This document shows positions 10,948 through 28,405 of a stretch of 64,000 nucleotides of DNA, in pieces. The notes beneath the pieces were generated by a model that saw only the letters and a list, made by a program, of their open reading frames with translations, ran no database searches and was not told where the DNA came from. A program made the position numbers and the translations under genes. Source of the DNA: Corynebacterium amycolatum (GTDB lineage: Bacteria > Actinomycetota > Actinomycetes > Mycobacteriales > Mycobacteriaceae). The stretch is taken from contig NZ_CP069513.1 in the NCBI RefSeq assembly GCF_016889425.1, positions 1,674,001 to 1,738,000 of the forward strand, given 5' to 3'. Within the stretch, counting starts at the first letter, position 1; each line of letters begins with the position of its first letter.

Positions 10948-11841
10948 ATGGTTCACCAGTTGACCGAAGGGCTGTCCTTCGAACAGCGGGCACATGTGCT
11001 GGCGGAAGCCCTGCCGTGGCTGCAGCACCACCGTGACAAGATTGTGGTGGTCAAGTACGGCGGTAACGCGATGACCGACCTGAAACTGAAGAAGGCCTTC
11101 GCGCAGGACATGGTTTTCCTGCGCACCGTGGGGGTGAAGCCGGTGGTTGTCCATGGCGGTGGCCCCCAGATTTCGTCGATGCTCAAGCGCCTGGGGCTGG
11201 AGGGAGAGTTCCGAGGCGGTTTCCGTGTCACGACTCCGGAGGTCATGGAAATTGTCCGCATGGTTCTCTTCGGGCAGGTCGGCCGCGAACTAGTGAACCT
11301 CATTAACGCCTACGGGCCGTATGCGGTAGGTACCTCTGGTGAGGACGGTGGCCTGTTCACCGGTACTCGACGCACGGTAAACGTCGGTGGCAAGGAGACA
11401 GATATCGGGCTGGTTGGCAATATCACCGAGGTGCACTCGGAAACGCTATTGGACCTGATTGATGCCGGCCGTATTCCGGTGGTCTCCACGATTGCGCCGT
11501 CCGCTGACGGCAAAGAGGTCTACAACATCAACGCCGACACGGCAGCAGGTGCACTGGCATCGGCAATTAACGCGAACCGTCTGGTGATTCTGACTAATGT
11601 CGAGGGTCTCTACACGGATTGGCCGAACCGCGATTCGCTGGTGTCCAAGATTTCCACTTCGCACCTGCGAGAAATCCTTCCGACGCTGGACTCGGGCATG
11701 ATTCCGAAGATGGAGTCCTGCCTGAATGCAGTGGATCAGGGAGTGCCAGCGGCTCACGTTATCGATGGCCGCCAGCCACACTCGGTGCTGCTGGAGCTGA
11801 TGACTTCCGGCGGTATCGGCACAATGGTAGAGCCCGGATAA
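10948..11841 (+). CDS. argB: Acetylglutamate kinase
   Basis: Second step of the pathway: ATP-dependent phosphorylation of N-acetylglutamate; in many actinobacteria this is the arginine-inhibited step. The 297-residue protein carries KYGGNAM near residue 33, [10 protein letters not shown] in the acetylglutamate site, and ILTNVEGLY and [15 protein letters not shown] in the C-terminal ATP half. An N-terminal helix (about 20 residues before VVVKYGG) is of the kind that forms the arginine-sensitive hexamer, so feedback inhibition is plausible. GAGGAGA precedes ATG 10948; argJ ends 21 bases upstream. Confidence 0.95.
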   Translation: MVHQLTEGLSFEQRAHVLAEALPWLQHHRDKIVVVKYGGNAMTDLKLKKAFAQDMVFLRTVGVKPVVVHGGGPQISSMLKRLGLEGEFRGGFRVTTPEVMEIVRMVLFGQVGRELVNLINAYGPYAVGTSGEDGGLFTGTRRTVNVGGKETDIGLVGNITEVHSETLLDLIDAGRIPVVSTIAPSADGKEVYNINADTAAGALASAINANRLVILTNVEGLYTDWPNRDSLVSKISTSHLREILPTLDSGMIPKMESCLNAVDQGVPAAHVIDGRQPHSVLLELMTSGGIGTMVEPG

Positions 11842-11899
11842 GGCAGAAAAGACGGACAAGAATTTACCTACACACACGTTAGGCAGGTCGAAAGACGAC

Positions 11900-13105
11900 A
11901 TGAGCGACTTCAAGCAGCAGTGGCAACACACGATGATGAACAATTACGGCACGCCGCGCATTGAGCTTGTGCAGGGTAAGGGCGCTATTGTCACGGATTC
12001 CGAGGGCAAGGAATACCTGGACCTGCTCGCCGGTATTGCAGTCAACGCGTTGGGTCACGCGCATCCGGCGATCGTGGAAGCCGTGTCCAAGCAGATTTCC
12101 ACGATGGGGCACGTGTCCAACATCTTCGCCTCTGAGCCACCACTGGCACTGGGCGAGAAGCTCATTGAGCTCACTGGTTGGGACACTGATGACACCCGGG
12201 TTATGTTCTGCAATTCCGGTACCGAGGCCAATGAGGCTGCATTCAAGCTGGCGCGTTTGACGGGGCGCAACCGTATTATCGCGACCCATCACGGGTTCCA
12301 CGGCCGCACCATGGGAGCACTTGCCATGACCGGTCAGCCGGACAAGCGCACGCCGTTTGAGCCGATGCCGGGTGGAGTCGAGTTCGTGCCCTACGGTGAC
12401 ATCGATTTCCTCACCAAGACCATCGAATCCGATCCGTTGGGTGTCGCAGCGGTGATTCTGGAACCAATTCAGGGTGAGACCGGTGTGGTCGCACCGCCAG
12501 AGGGATACCTCGCCGAGGTCCGCGAACTGACCAAGCGCTTCGACGTCCTCATGATCGTCGACGAAGTGCAGACCGGCATTGGCCGTACCGGACAGTGGTT
12601 TGCCCACCAGCATGACGGCATCGTCCCGGATGTCATGACCCTGGCCAAGGGCCTCGGCGGCGGCCTGCCGCTGGGTGCTGTCATCGCCAACGGTCGCGCA
12701 GCGGAACTGTTCACTCCCGGTGCACACGGCACCACTTTTGGTGGCAACCCGGTCTGTGCCGCTGCCGGCCTGGCCGTCATCGAGACGCTGGAAGAAGAAA
12801 AGCTGCTCGATCGAGTCACCGAGAAGGGCAAAGTCCTGGCTCGCAAGCTTGCGTCGTTAAACCATGTTGATCACGTGCGCGGTCGCGGCTTCATGCTTGG
12901 GCTGGTGCTGTGCGAGAACCTGGCGAAGGAAGCAGTTAACGTCGGTTATGAGCGCGGTGTCATTCTGAACGCGCCGCAGGCGAATGTGCTGCGAATTGTG
13001 CCGCCGCTGAACCTCAGTGATGAGGAAATCAACCGCGCCGTCGAGTTGATTGATGCCTGCCTGAACGACGCCGCCGAGGCTGTCGCCAACAATGGAAGGA
13101 ATTAG
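11900..13105 (+). CDS. argD: Acetylornithine aminotransferase
   Basis: PLP-dependent class III aminotransferase that turns N-acetylglutamate semialdehyde into N-acetylornithine; related enzymes also act in lysine synthesis. The 401-residue sequence shows [15 protein letters not shown] (PLP phosphate site), the Asp of [15 protein letters not shown], and the Schiff-base lysine in [14 protein letters not shown]. The gene follows argB by 58 bases with a GAAAG ribosome binding site and ends six bases before argF. Confidence 0.95.
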   Translation: MSDFKQQWQHTMMNNYGTPRIELVQGKGAIVTDSEGKEYLDLLAGIAVNALGHAHPAIVEAVSKQISTMGHVSNIFASEPPLALGEKLIELTGWDTDDTRVMFCNSGTEANEAAFKLARLTGRNRIIATHHGFHGRTMGALAMTGQPDKRTPFEPMPGGVEFVPYGDIDFLTKTIESDPLGVAAVILEPIQGETGVVAPPEGYLAEVRELTKRFDVLMIVDEVQTGIGRTGQWFAHQHDGIVPDVMTLAKGLGGGLPLGAVIANGRAAELFTPGAHGTTFGGNPVCAAAGLAVIETLEEEKLLDRVTEKGKVLARKLASLNHVDHVRGRGFMLGLVLCENLAKEAVNVGYERGVILNAPQANVLRIVPPLNLSDEEINRAVELIDACLNDAAEAVANNGRN

Positions 13106-14053
<948 letters not shown>

Positions 14054-14057
14054 GGTC

Positions 14058-14540
14058 ATGACCGCAGCACAACCAGGTTCTCGCACAGCTCGGCAGACGC
14101 GCATCGCTGACCTGTTGGCGCAGCATCACGTGTCCAGTCAGGTTCAGCTCGTCGAGCTGCTTGCCGACGAAGGCATTGAGATTGCGCAGGCGACGTTGTC
14201 TAGAGACCTCGATGAGCTGGGCGCCCGAAAGATTCGCGATGGAGTCAACGGTTCGCGTTATTCCATCGTCGAAGATGCACTCGCTGTCTCCAGCGGGGCG
14301 GTGGCCAGGATGCGGCGCGTTTTAGACGAGCTGCTGGTCTCCATTGATCATTCGGGCACCATCGCGGTTGTGCGTACACCACCGGGAGCCGCACAGTATC
14401 TAGCCAGTGTGATTGACCGTGCGGGACTCAAAGAAATCGTTGGCACAATTGCGGGAGATGACACCGTAATGTGCCTGGCTAGAGAACCACTTTCCGGCGC
14501 TGACCTAGCCCAGCGTCTAGCCGCCGGAACGAACCAGTAA
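14058..14540 (+). CDS. argR: Arginine repressor
   Basis: Arginine-dependent hexameric repressor of the arg genes. The 160-residue protein has an N-terminal winged helix (about 10-75) with the recognition-helix motif [15 protein letters not shown], and a C-terminal oligomerisation and arginine-binding domain with [10 protein letters not shown]. Its place inside the operon it is expected to control gives negative feedback on its own level. The likely operator is ahead of argC; another could lie in the 49-base gap before argG. Confidence 0.95.
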   Translation: MTAAQPGSRTARQTRIADLLAQHHVSSQVQLVELLADEGIEIAQATLSRDLDELGARKIRDGVNGSRYSIVEDALAVSSGAVARMRRVLDELLVSIDHSGTIAVVRTPPGAAQYLASVIDRAGLKEIVGTIAGDDTVMCLAREPLSGADLAQRLAAGTNQ

Positions 14541-14589
14541 ACTATTTCACGAAATGCTTTAAAGCACCGATTAAAGGAGCGCTTACCCT

Positions 14590-15789
14590 ATGACCAACCG
14601 GGTTATTCTTGCTTACTCTGGTGGCCTCGATACCACCGTTGCTATTCCGTACCTCAAGGAAATGACCGACGGCGAGGTCGTCGCAGTTTCTATCGATGTC
14701 GGACAGGGCGGCGAGGACATGGAGTCCGTGCGTCAGCGCGCTCTGGACGCCGGCGCTGTCGAAGCTGTCGTTGTCGACGCTAAGGACGAGTTCGCCGAGG
14801 AGTACTGCCTGCCGACCATTAAGGCAAATGGTCTCTACATGAAGCAGTACCCGCTGGTTTCTGCACTGTCTCGCCCGCTGATTGTTAAGCACATGGCGAA
14901 GGCGGCAGAGGAGTTCGGTGGCACCCACGTTGCTCACGGTTGCACCGGTAAGGGCAATGACCAGGTCCGTTTCGAGGTCGGTTTCGCCAACACCGCACCG
15001 GATCTGAAGATCATCGCTCCGGCTCGTGACTTCGCGTGGACCCGCGATAAGGCCATCGCCTTCGCTGAGGAAAAGGGTCTGCCGATTGAGCAGTCCAAGT
15101 CGTCGCCGTTCTCCATTGACCAGAACCTGTTCGGTCGCGCCATTGAGACCGGCTACCTGGAGGACCTGTGGAACGCACCGACCAAGGATGTCTACGCGTA
15201 CACCGAGGATCCGACCCTGAACTTCAACTCTCCGGATGAGGTCATCATCTCCTTCGAGGATGGTAAGCCGACTGCCATCGACGGCAAGAAGGTTTCCGTG
15301 CTCGAGGCCATCGAAGAGATGAACCGCCGCGCTGGTGCTCAGGGCATCGGTCGTCTGGACATGGTTGAAGACCGACTGGTCGGCATTAAGTCCCGCGAGA
15401 TCTACGAGGCTCCGGGCGCAATTGCCATCATGGCCGCACACGCAGCGCTCGAGGACGTCACCGTTGAGCGTGAGCTGGCTCGTTACAAGCGCCAGGTCGA
15501 AGGCGAGTGGGCCAACCTGGTCTACGACGGCCTGTGGTTCTCGCCGCTGAAGCGCGCGCTGGATGCCTTCATCGAGGAGTCCCAGAAGGGCGTTTCCGGT
15601 GATATCCGCATGGTCATGCACGCTGGTCACTGCAACGTCAACGGTCGCCGTTCGAACACCTCGCTGTACGACTTCAACCTGGCTACCTACGACGAGGGCG
15701 ACACCTTCGACCAGACCCTGGCTCGCGGTTTTGTCGAGCTGCACGGCCTGTCCTCGAAGATGGCCGCAAAGCGCGACTTCAACCTGTAA
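14590..15789 (+). CDS. argG: Argininosuccinate synthase
   Basis: Condenses citrulline and aspartate with ATP use. The 399-residue protein begins with the PP-loop [10 protein letters not shown] and has [14 protein letters not shown] and the [10 protein letters not shown] segment, all standard for ArgG. Full length. AAAGGAG stands ten bases ahead of ATG 14590. Strong use of preferred codons (CTG, GGT, CGC) suggests high expression. Confidence 0.96.
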   Translation: MTNRVILAYSGGLDTTVAIPYLKEMTDGEVVAVSIDVGQGGEDMESVRQRALDAGAVEAVVVDAKDEFAEEYCLPTIKANGLYMKQYPLVSALSRPLIVKHMAKAAEEFGGTHVAHGCTGKGNDQVRFEVGFANTAPDLKIIAPARDFAWTRDKAIAFAEEKGLPIEQSKSSPFSIDQNLFGRAIETGYLEDLWNAPTKDVYAYTEDPTLNFNSPDEVIISFEDGKPTAIDGKKVSVLEAIEEMNRRAGAQGIGRLDMVEDRLVGIKSREIYEAPGAIAIMAAHAALEDVTVERELARYKRQVEGEWANLVYDGLWFSPLKRALDAFIEESQKGVSGDIRMVMHAGHCNVNGRRSNTSLYDFNLATYDEGDTFDQTLARGFVELHGLSSKMAAKRDFNL

Positions 15790-17274
<1,485 letters not shown>

Positions 17275-17330
17275 GTGTTCGGACAGCCATCGTGACACCC
17301 TGGCAATTCAGTTCGGTAAGGTAGTGGACT

Positions 17331-17504
17331 ATGAGCCTTGATCCGAAACTCCTTGATATCCTCGCTTGCCCGCGTGACAAGGGGCCGCTTGAATACCTCG
17401 AAGACGAGCAGGTGCTGGTCAACCCCCGTCTGAAAATCGCCTACCGCATCGACGACGGCATTCCGGTCATGCTTTCTGACGAAGCTATCACCTGGGACAA
17501 ATAA
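17331..17504 (+). CDS. Trm112/YcaR-family small protein
   Basis: A 57-residue protein (MSLDPKLLDILACPRDKGPL...) of the Trm112-like, UPF0434 family. The family's zinc-knuckle-like motif CPxCKG appears here as CPRDKG, with the second Cys replaced by Asp. Relatives serve as small partners of methyltransferases or as uncharacterised proteins; no specific role can be given here. The stop TAA is directly followed by the TTG that starts the glycosylase gene, so the two are likely co-translated. Confidence 0.8.
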   Translation: MSLDPKLLDILACPRDKGPLEYLEDEQVLVNPRLKIAYRIDDGIPVMLSDEAITWDK

Positions 17505-18155
17505 TTGCCTTTCCCGCTTCCCGACGGCTACAGCGTCCTCGACCGCACTATGCTGTCGGGAGCTCCTATCGAGGCTGCGCGGACGCTGCTCGGGTGCGTA
17601 ATTGTCATCCCCGCTGAGGATGTCACCGCCACCATCACCGAGGTCGAGGCCTACGGCGGTCCAGCTGACCAGCGCTATCCCGACCCGGCAGCGCACTGCT
17701 TTATGGGGCCGACCGAACGCAATCGCGCCATGTTTGGCCCGGCGGGGCATTGGTATATCTACCGCTCCTATGGCATCCACTTTTGTGCCAACATCACTAG
17801 CGCTACGGACGGCACGGGCGGGGGAGTATTAGTCCGTTCCGTTCGCATTGAGCAGGGTATGGATGCGGTGCGACGTCGCCGTGGTGAAAAGCCTGCGGTT
17901 GCGGGTCTCGGACGTGGTCCGGGCAATGTTGGTCAGGCGCTTGGCCTTGACCTAAGCGACTATGGGGCAGATGCGCTGGATCCGTCGTCACGCGTGTTTG
18001 TGGCGCAGCCGGAGACCGCCGATTTAGTTAGCGACATCCACGCAGGCCCGCGCGTGGGCGTTCGCCGAGCTGCGAATAGGCCGTGGCGGCTGTGGCTGCC
18101 GGACGATTCAGTCTCAGCCTATCGGCGCCACAAGAAGGCGGTTGAGGAGTTCTAG
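17505..18155 (+). CDS. mpg: 3-methyladenine DNA glycosylase (AAG/MPG family)
   Basis: Removes alkylated purines such as 3-methyladenine from DNA, starting base-excision repair. The 216-residue protein has the catalytic Glu in ITEVEAYGG, the intercalating-loop region, HWYIYRSYGIHFCANI, and VLVRSVRIEQG, all standard for the AAG fold. The likely start is TTG at 17505, immediately after the stop of the preceding gene. An adjacent mpg-tyrS order is also found in mycobacteria. Normal family length. Confidence 0.9.
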   Translation: MPFPLPDGYSVLDRTMLSGAPIEAARTLLGCVIVIPAEDVTATITEVEAYGGPADQRYPDPAAHCFMGPTERNRAMFGPAGHWYIYRSYGIHFCANITSATDGTGGGVLVRSVRIEQGMDAVRRRRGEKPAVAGLGRGPGNVGQALGLDLSDYGADALDPSSRVFVAQPETADLVSDIHAGPRVGVRRAANRPWRLWLPDDSVSAYRRHKKAVEEF

Positions 18156-18167
18156 GTCACCCTCGCG

Positions 18168-19472
18168 GTGAACGTCGGCAAGCGAAACGTTACGATGGAG
18201 GACGTGACTGAACAGAACATTATCGACGAACTACAGTGGCGTGGCCTGATTAATCAGTCCACCGATGTTGACGCGCTGCGCGAGGCGTGCGAAAACCCGA
18301 TTACTCTGTATTGCGGTTTTGACCCAACGGGCGATTCGCTGCACGCGGGCCACCTGGTTCCGATGATTATGTTGCGTCGTTTCCAGCTGGCCGGTCACCA
18401 CCCAATTGCACTGGCAGGCGGTGCTACGGGCTTCATCGGCGATCCGCGTGATGTCGGTGAGCGTTCGATGCTCAGCCAGGACGCCATTGAGCACAACCTG
18501 GAGGCCATCAAGGGCCAGCTGCGTCGTTTTATTGACTTTGAGGGCGAGGCCCCGGCGACGATGGTCAATAATGCGGACTGGACTATGAATATGTCCGTCA
18601 TTGACTTCCTTCGCGATGTGGGCAAGAACTTCTCCCTCAACACCATGCTCGACCGCGACACCGTCAAGCGCCGCCTCGAGTCCGACGGCATCTCTTACAC
18701 CGAGTTTTCCTACATGCTGCTGCAGTCCAACGACTATGTGCAGCTGCGCCGCAACTACGATTGTGTGCTGCAGATTGGCGGCGGCGATCAGTGGGGCAAC
18801 ATCGTCTCTGGTGTCGATTTGAACAGGCGTATCGACGGCGCTAAGGTGCACGGCCTGACCGTGCCGCTGGTGACTGATGCGCAGGGGCAGAAGTTCGGTA
18901 AGTCCACCGGTGGCGGCAAGTTGTGGCTGGATGCTGAGAAGACCTCGCCGTACTCCTGGTACCAGTACTTCCTCAACGCTGGTGACTCGGTTGTTATTGA
19001 CTACCTGCGTTGGTTCACCTTCCTGACTCAGGAGGAAATTGCGGAGTACGAGGTCGCTGTTGCGGAGCGTCCGTTCAAGCGTGAAGCGCAGCGCCGCCTT
19101 GCTCAGGAGATGACCAATCTGGTTCACGGCGAAGAGGCCACCAAGGCAGTGGAGCTAGCAGCGCAGGCGCTGTTTGGACGCGCTGAGCTGACTGAGCTGG
19201 ACGAGGCCACTCTGGTAGGTGCTGTCTCTGAGACCGAGGTTGCGGAGATTGCCGAGGGTGAACCGCGAACGGTCGTTGACCTCCTGGTTGCTGCGGGTCT
19301 TGCTAAGTCGAAGGGCGAAGCACGCCGCACCATTAAGGAAGGTGGCGCCTACGCCAATAACCAGCGCATCGAGGACGAAGCGTGGGAACCAGCTGCCGAG
19401 GATCTGCTGCATGGCAAGTGGATTGTGCTGCGCCGCGGTAAGAAGAACTTCGCTGGTGTGAAGTTCGTGTAG
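18168..19472 (+). CDS. tyrS: Tyrosyl-tRNA synthetase
   Basis: Charges tRNA-Tyr. Class I synthetase: the HIGH motif reads HAGH in [12 protein letters not shown], the KMSKS loop reads KFGKS, and the tyrosine site GFDPTGDS and LQSNDYVQL are present. A C-terminal S4-like RNA-binding domain covers about 365-430 ([20 protein letters not shown]). The start is uncertain: GTG 18168 gives 434 residues, ATG 18195 gives 425; a GGAGG at 18197-18201 stands too close to GTG 18204. The rRNA operon follows after a terminator. Confidence 0.94.
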   Translation: MNVGKRNVTMEDVTEQNIIDELQWRGLINQSTDVDALREACENPITLYCGFDPTGDSLHAGHLVPMIMLRRFQLAGHHPIALAGGATGFIGDPRDVGERSMLSQDAIEHNLEAIKGQLRRFIDFEGEAPATMVNNADWTMNMSVIDFLRDVGKNFSLNTMLDRDTVKRRLESDGISYTEFSYMLLQSNDYVQLRRNYDCVLQIGGGDQWGNIVSGVDLNRRIDGAKVHGLTVPLVTDAQGQKFGKSTGGGKLWLDAEKTSPYSWYQYFLNAGDSVVIDYLRWFTFLTQEEIAEYEVAVAERPFKREAQRRLAQEMTNLVHGEEATKAVELAAQALFGRAELTELDEATLVGAVSETEVAEIAEGEPRTVVDLLVAAGLAKSKGEARRTIKEGGAYANNQRIEDEAWEPAAEDLLHGKWIVLRRGKKNFAGVKFV

Positions 19473-19512
19473 GTGCTGGTTGGTCTCCGTGTAGGTGCGT
19501 TGTTGGCCTCTA

Positions 19513-19546
19513 GATCAATCGGCGTTTATGCGGCTTGATTCTTTTT
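19513..19546 (+). terminator. Probable terminator after tyrS
   Basis: GATCAA near 19513 pairs with TTGATT at 19535-19540; an inner imperfect stem (CGGCG/TGCGG) closes on a TTTA loop, and the 3' arm is followed by CTTTTT. Confidence 0.5.
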
Positions 19547-20361
19547 AGGTAGCTGGGCTAAGGCTCCGGGCAAGCTAGGAGAATGATGATTTCAGAATCA
19601 TTGACTCCTGGTCAGTCCGGAGCTTTGGTTGTTTTAGGGGAGCGTAGAAACCGGAGCCAAGGTGGTAGTGATGAGCGAAAGCTATCGGCTTTCGTTAAGG
19701 GGAGGGGGCTTCCGGTCCTTGGTGAATCGCTCTACTGCACAGGCAAAACGCTAGTACGCATCAATCTACCTGGGGTTTTGTGTCTTTAGGTGGGGTGTGT
19801 GTAATGTATTCGGAGGTCAGCGCGGCCAGGCAGTTTATGTGTTTGGTTGGCTGATGTGGGGGAAATGTTTTCGTGCGGTTAGCCGCTGGGAGTCGTTGGT
19901 TTGACTTTCTGGTTAATTGTTTGTTAATGTTTTCTCTCGCTGCTCGCGGGGTGGCTGCTGCTTGGTTGTGGTGGTTGTTTTGTGGGTGTGTGTTGTGTGA
20001 GAACTCAATAGTGTGCCGATGTACTAACTAATACTTTTTTGGGAAAGTGCTTGTTTGGTTGTCGTTTGCGTGTGTGTTGCTGGTGGGTGCCGGGGCCTTT
20101 GTTTGTTTTGGGTCCTTTTGTGCTTGCGGGTGATGGATTGCGTGGCGGCGCCTTGTTTGGGTGCTTTTCGCGTGGTTTTTTCATTTGTGGGAAAGATCAT
20201 GGTTTTGTTCCTTTTTCTTTTGGCCTCGTCGGTTCGGGAGAGGGAACGTTTTTTGGATAACGGCCAGGCCGCGCACTGTTGTGGTGTGTGGTGGTTGTTT
20301 GTTTTGTTTTTGTCAGGTTTTTGGGCCTTTCATTGTTTTGTGATTCTTCTGATTTGAAGGG
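19547..20361 (+). promoter_or_regulatory. rRNA operon promoter and leader
   Basis: No protein gene is supported in these ~800 bases. A promoter candidate is TTGACT at 19901-19906 followed after 16 bases by GTTAAT at 19923-19928. Downstream, GTGTGAGAACTCAATAGTG near 19996-20014 is the kind of boxA-like element found in actinobacterial rRNA leaders, and a similar copy occurs in the 16S-23S spacer. The stretch 20040-20360 is rich in GT/TTT runs and probably carries the 5' side of the 16S processing stem. Confidence 0.5.
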
Positions 20362-25365
<5,004 letters not shown>

Positions 25366-25466
25366 AGTGTGAAAAATTAGGGTTTTTGCTCGCGTCTACT
25401 GTTCAGTGTCTGGCATGACACCACCCACCCGAAGTTTTGTGGTGGGGTTGGTTGTTGCCTGGTTTT

Positions 25467-25585
25467 TGTCGGTGGTGTTAGCGGTGGGGTCACGCCCGGT
25501 CCCATTCCGAACCCGGAAGCTAAGTCCACCAGCGCCGATGGTACTGCACTCGGGAGGGTGTGGGAGAGTAGGTCGCCGCCGGCAT
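25467..25585 (+). rRNA. rrf: 5S ribosomal RNA
   Basis: About 119 bases from GTCGGTGGTG to CGCCGCCGGC, with CCATTCCGAACCCGGAAGCT and GGTAGTGCACTC-like loop E sequence (here GGTACTGCACTC). The two ends pair to form helix I. It follows the 23S gene by about 100 bases. Confidence 0.95.
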
Positions 25586-26318
25586 GAATATTTTTTGTTT
25601 GTGGGTCGTGGTTGCTCCCCTTTGTTGTTGTGGGGTGGTGGCTGCGGCCCGCTTTTGTTTTACCCACAAGTAAACAACATTAAACAAGGGTTGGTCCGGT
25701 CGGCGGCGGAAGCCGTACTTGCCGGTCTCTCAGGAACTAAAGGGTAAGGGGTATCCGGGCGAATGGGCACAAGCGTGTCCGCTCAGCGAATCGCCTGGTT
25801 GGCGCCTTTCGCTGCTTATCCCAATGCGAGTTACTGACTGCCTTTGTGGCTGTCAGGGGCGGGTCGATGCGGGGCTAGTGAGTGCGTTTATGGCGGCGGC
25901 TGAAGGCTAATCGAAGTTACTGACTGCGTTTATGACAGAAATGGGGCGAAAAATGGCTTGAAAGTGTCATAAAGTTGCACAGTTTCAGATTTGCAGCCCG
26001 TATCCACGCATGCTGCCCGCGTTCACAAGTATGGCCTCCAATCGCGTGCACAATCCGTCCATCACAATTACAGCCCCAGTTCACACGCAAAACCCACAAA
26101 CGCATTCGCAACTACGTCCAACTCGGTCCAAACATGCTTCGACAGCGCACAGGTTACCTTCGATAGCGCGCCAGTTATCCCCGTTATCGATCGCTGCAAA
26201 CAGGCCAGTACCTGTATAAATTAGCCAATACTAAACGATTGGAAGAACCCTGCCCTAAATATTGCGCAAATTCATAACGTATTTATTTGTTAAATAGGGA
26301 ACCCTAAGCTAATGTTTG
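25586..26318 (+). other. Intergenic region with small repeats, no gene
   Basis: The first 100 bases behind 5S contain C- and G-rich runs (CTCCCC near 25615, GTGGGG near 25631) that may terminate the rRNA operon. GTTACTGACTGC occurs twice (25830-25841 and 25916-25927) within 25-base imperfect copies, and a weaker copy stands near 25876. TTTATGACA (25929-25937) and TGTCATAAA (25965-25973) form a 9-base inverted repeat. From 25975 on the region is A/C-rich and I see no frame with the codon pattern of a real gene. Confidence 0.5.
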
Positions 26319-26338
26319 CCAGGTAATGATTACCTAAG
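26319..26338 (+). promoter_or_regulatory. Palindromic iron box (DtxR-like) ahead of transporter
   Basis: AGGTAATGATTACCT at 26321-26335 is a perfect 15-base palindrome (7-base arms around one G), followed by AAG. DtxR, the iron repressor of corynebacteria, binds 19-base sites built on the half-site TTAGGTTAG/CTAACCTAA; this site keeps AGGTAA/TTACCTAA. It stands about 75 bases ahead of a siderophore transporter operon, so iron repression is likely. Confidence 0.5.
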
Positions 26339-26410
26339 TTAGTGATTGGGTAACCGCGTCCACCGGACGCATGTTTAACAATCCTACTGTGACCGAAGGG
26401 ATGCCTTTAA

Positions 26411-27418
26411 GTGGCGCGTTCTAACTCCGGCCGTATTCGCAATATCGTAGTCGCATCTGTTTCGAGCCTGGGGCTTGTACTTGGTGCATGTTCTACTGAT
26501 GCCGGTAACGAGGATAAGTCTGCAGCTGCAGGCAACAAATCCACCGTTACCGTTACTGACAATCACGGTGAGCAGACCGTACCGGCCGAAATTGACTCTG
26601 TTGTGGCAACGGATAACCGCTCCTTCGAGATGCTCGATCAGTGGGGTATTAAGCTGGCTGCAGCTCCGAAGCCGATTATCCCGTTTACGGTTTCCGACTA
26701 CAAGGACAATCCTGACGTTCAGGACATCGGTAATCACCGCGAGCCGAACCTCGAGATCGTTGCAGCTGCGGACCCGGACTTGATCGTCAACGGTCAGCGT
26801 TTTGACAAGTACTACGACGACCTGAAGAAGCTCGCTCCGAACTCCGCCATCGTGGACTTCGAGCCGCGCGAGGGCAAGTCGCTGGATGAGGAGCTCAAGC
26901 GTCACGCCGAGGGGCTTGGCACCATCTTCGGTAAGGAGAAGGAAGCCGATCAACTCATCGCGGACTTCGACAAAGCTCTGGAGCGCGCTCGCAAGGCCTA
27001 CAACCCGGACGTGAAGGTTATGGCGCTGAACTCGTCGGGAGGCACGCTCGGCTACATTGCTCCGACTGTTGGTCGCACCTTCGGCCCGCTGTTTGATCTG
27101 ATTGGCATGAAGCCGGCACTGGAGGTCGACAAGGCCAGCGATGATCACCAGGGTGATGAGATTTCCGCCGAGTCCATCGCTAAGGCGAACCCGGATTTCA
27201 TCATGGTTCTCGACCGCGATGCTGGCACCTCGGTGCGCGGTACCGATGAGTACCGTTCGGCGCAGTCTGTGGTCGAGGAAGCTGCTCCGCTGAAGAACGT
27301 GAAGGCCGTCAAGGAGGGCAAGATCTACTACGCCCCAGAGGACACTTACACCAACGAGTCCATCATCACGTACACGGAGATTTTGAACGAGCTTGCCGAC
27401 GCCTTCGAGCAGGCCTAA
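26411..27418 (+). CDS. Siderophore-binding lipoprotein of ABC transporter
   Basis: A 335-residue solute-binding lipoprotein of the FepB/FhuD-type (periplasmic-binding-protein class III, one long backbone helix). The signal peptide ends in LVLGACST, a lipobox with Cys at about residue 27, so it is anchored to the outer face of the membrane. The GTG start at 26411 has GAAGGGA nine bases upstream. Closest in type to the FatB/YclQ/CeuE group that bind catecholate siderophores or their breakdown products; the true ligand is unknown. First gene of a four-gene operon with two permeases and an ATPase. Confidence 0.88.
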   Translation: MARSNSGRIRNIVVASVSSLGLVLGACSTDAGNEDKSAAAGNKSTVTVTDNHGEQTVPAEIDSVVATDNRSFEMLDQWGIKLAAAPKPIIPFTVSDYKDNPDVQDIGNHREPNLEIVAAADPDLIVNGQRFDKYYDDLKKLAPNSAIVDFEPREGKSLDEELKRHAEGLGTIFGKEKEADQLIADFDKALERARKAYNPDVKVMALNSSGGTLGYIAPTVGRTFGPLFDLIGMKPALEVDKASDDHQGDEISAESIAKANPDFIMVLDRDAGTSVRGTDEYRSAQSVVEEAAPLKNVKAVKEGKIYYAPEDTYTNESIITYTEILNELADAFEQA

Positions 27419-27457
27419 TAGTTCTCTGGCCAGTCACAGGAGTACCTCACCAACTCT

Positions 27458-28405
27458 ATGCAGAAGTTACTGGAACCCCGATTAGCCATTGGGATTGCCG
27501 TTGTGGCAGTCCTGGTGGCTATGTCGCTGTTTGTAGGCCAATACGACATCCTGGGCGCCGACGACGGCTGGCAGATGTTCGCTACCACGCGTATTCCGCG
27601 CACCATTGCGCTAGTGCTCTCGGGTGCCGCGATGGCGATGTGCGGCCTGGTCATGCAGCTGCTTACACACAACAAGTTCGTCGAACCCACCACGACGGGA
27701 ACCACGGAATGGGCTGGGCTTGGCCTGATCTTCGTGATGTATTTCTTCCCCTCAGCGTCGTTGCTCGGCCGGATGAGCGGCGCGATTATCTTCGCTTTCA
27801 TCGGCACGGCAGTGTTCTTCCTGTTCTTGCGCCGAGTGACGTTGAAGTCGAGCCTGGTCGTACCCATCGTGGGTATCATGCTGGGCGCGGTAGTCAGTTC
27901 GATTTCGACTTTCTTTGCGTTGCAGACAGACATGCTGCAGTCGCTGGGCGTGTGGTTTGCAGGCTCCTTCACTGATATTTATAAAGGGCAGTACGAATTC
28001 CTGTGGCTGGTCGTCATTGTGGTCGCAATCGTCTTCGTATTCAGCGATCGGCTGACGGTAGCAGGCCTTGGTGAGGATATCGCGACCAACGTTGGACTGA
28101 ACTACAAGCGAATCGTGTTCCTGGGTACGGGACTAATCGCGATTGCAACAGGCCTGGTCACAGTCGTGGTGGGCAATTTACCCTTCCTGGGCCTCGTCGT
28201 CCCGAACATCGTCTCCATGTTTCGTGGTGATGACCTGCGTTCCAATTTGCCATGGGTGTGCCTGGTGGGCATTGCCATCGTGACGATCGCGGACATAATT
28301 GGCCGCGTCATTATCGCCCCCTTCGAGATTCCGGTATCGGTGATTCTCGGCATCCTGGGTGCTGCCATTTTCGTCTATCTGATTGTGGAGCGGCGTCGTG
28401 CTTAA
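27458..28405 (+). CDS. Iron-siderophore ABC transporter permease 1
   Basis: A 315-residue FecCD-family permease with eight to ten hydrophobic segments starting at residue 9 (LAIGIAVVAVLVAMSLFVG). RIPRTIALVLSGAAMAMCG near residue 45 is the classic FecCD motif, and VVVGNLPFLGLVVPNI near 240 is the second conserved region that contacts the ATPase. It resembles FatD/YclN-type partners of FatB-like lipoproteins. It begins 39 bases behind the binding protein and overlaps the next permease by eight bases. Confidence 0.9.
   Translation: MQKLLEPRLAIGIAVVAVLVAMSLFVGQYDILGADDGWQMFATTRIPRTIALVLSGAAMAMCGLVMQLLTHNKFVEPTTTGTTEWAGLGLIFVMYFFPSASLLGRMSGAIIFAFIGTAVFFLFLRRVTLKSSLVVPIVGIMLGAVVSSISTFFALQTDMLQSLGVWFAGSFTDIYKGQYEFLWLVVIVVAIVFVFSDRLTVAGLGEDIATNVGLNYKRIVFLGTGLIAIATGLVTVVVGNLPFLGLVVPNIVSMFRGDDLRSNLPWVCLVGIAIVTIADIIGRVIIAPFEIPVSVILGILGAAIFVYLIVERRRA

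Noticed and set aside
19583..19789. 68-codon frame ahead of the rRNA operon
   Set aside because: No ribosome binding site, no recognisable features, and it stands in an rRNA leader; likely chance.
25719..25910. 63-codon frame behind 5S rRNA
   Set aside because: Overlaps the repeat cluster, codon pattern unlike the neighbours, no family features.
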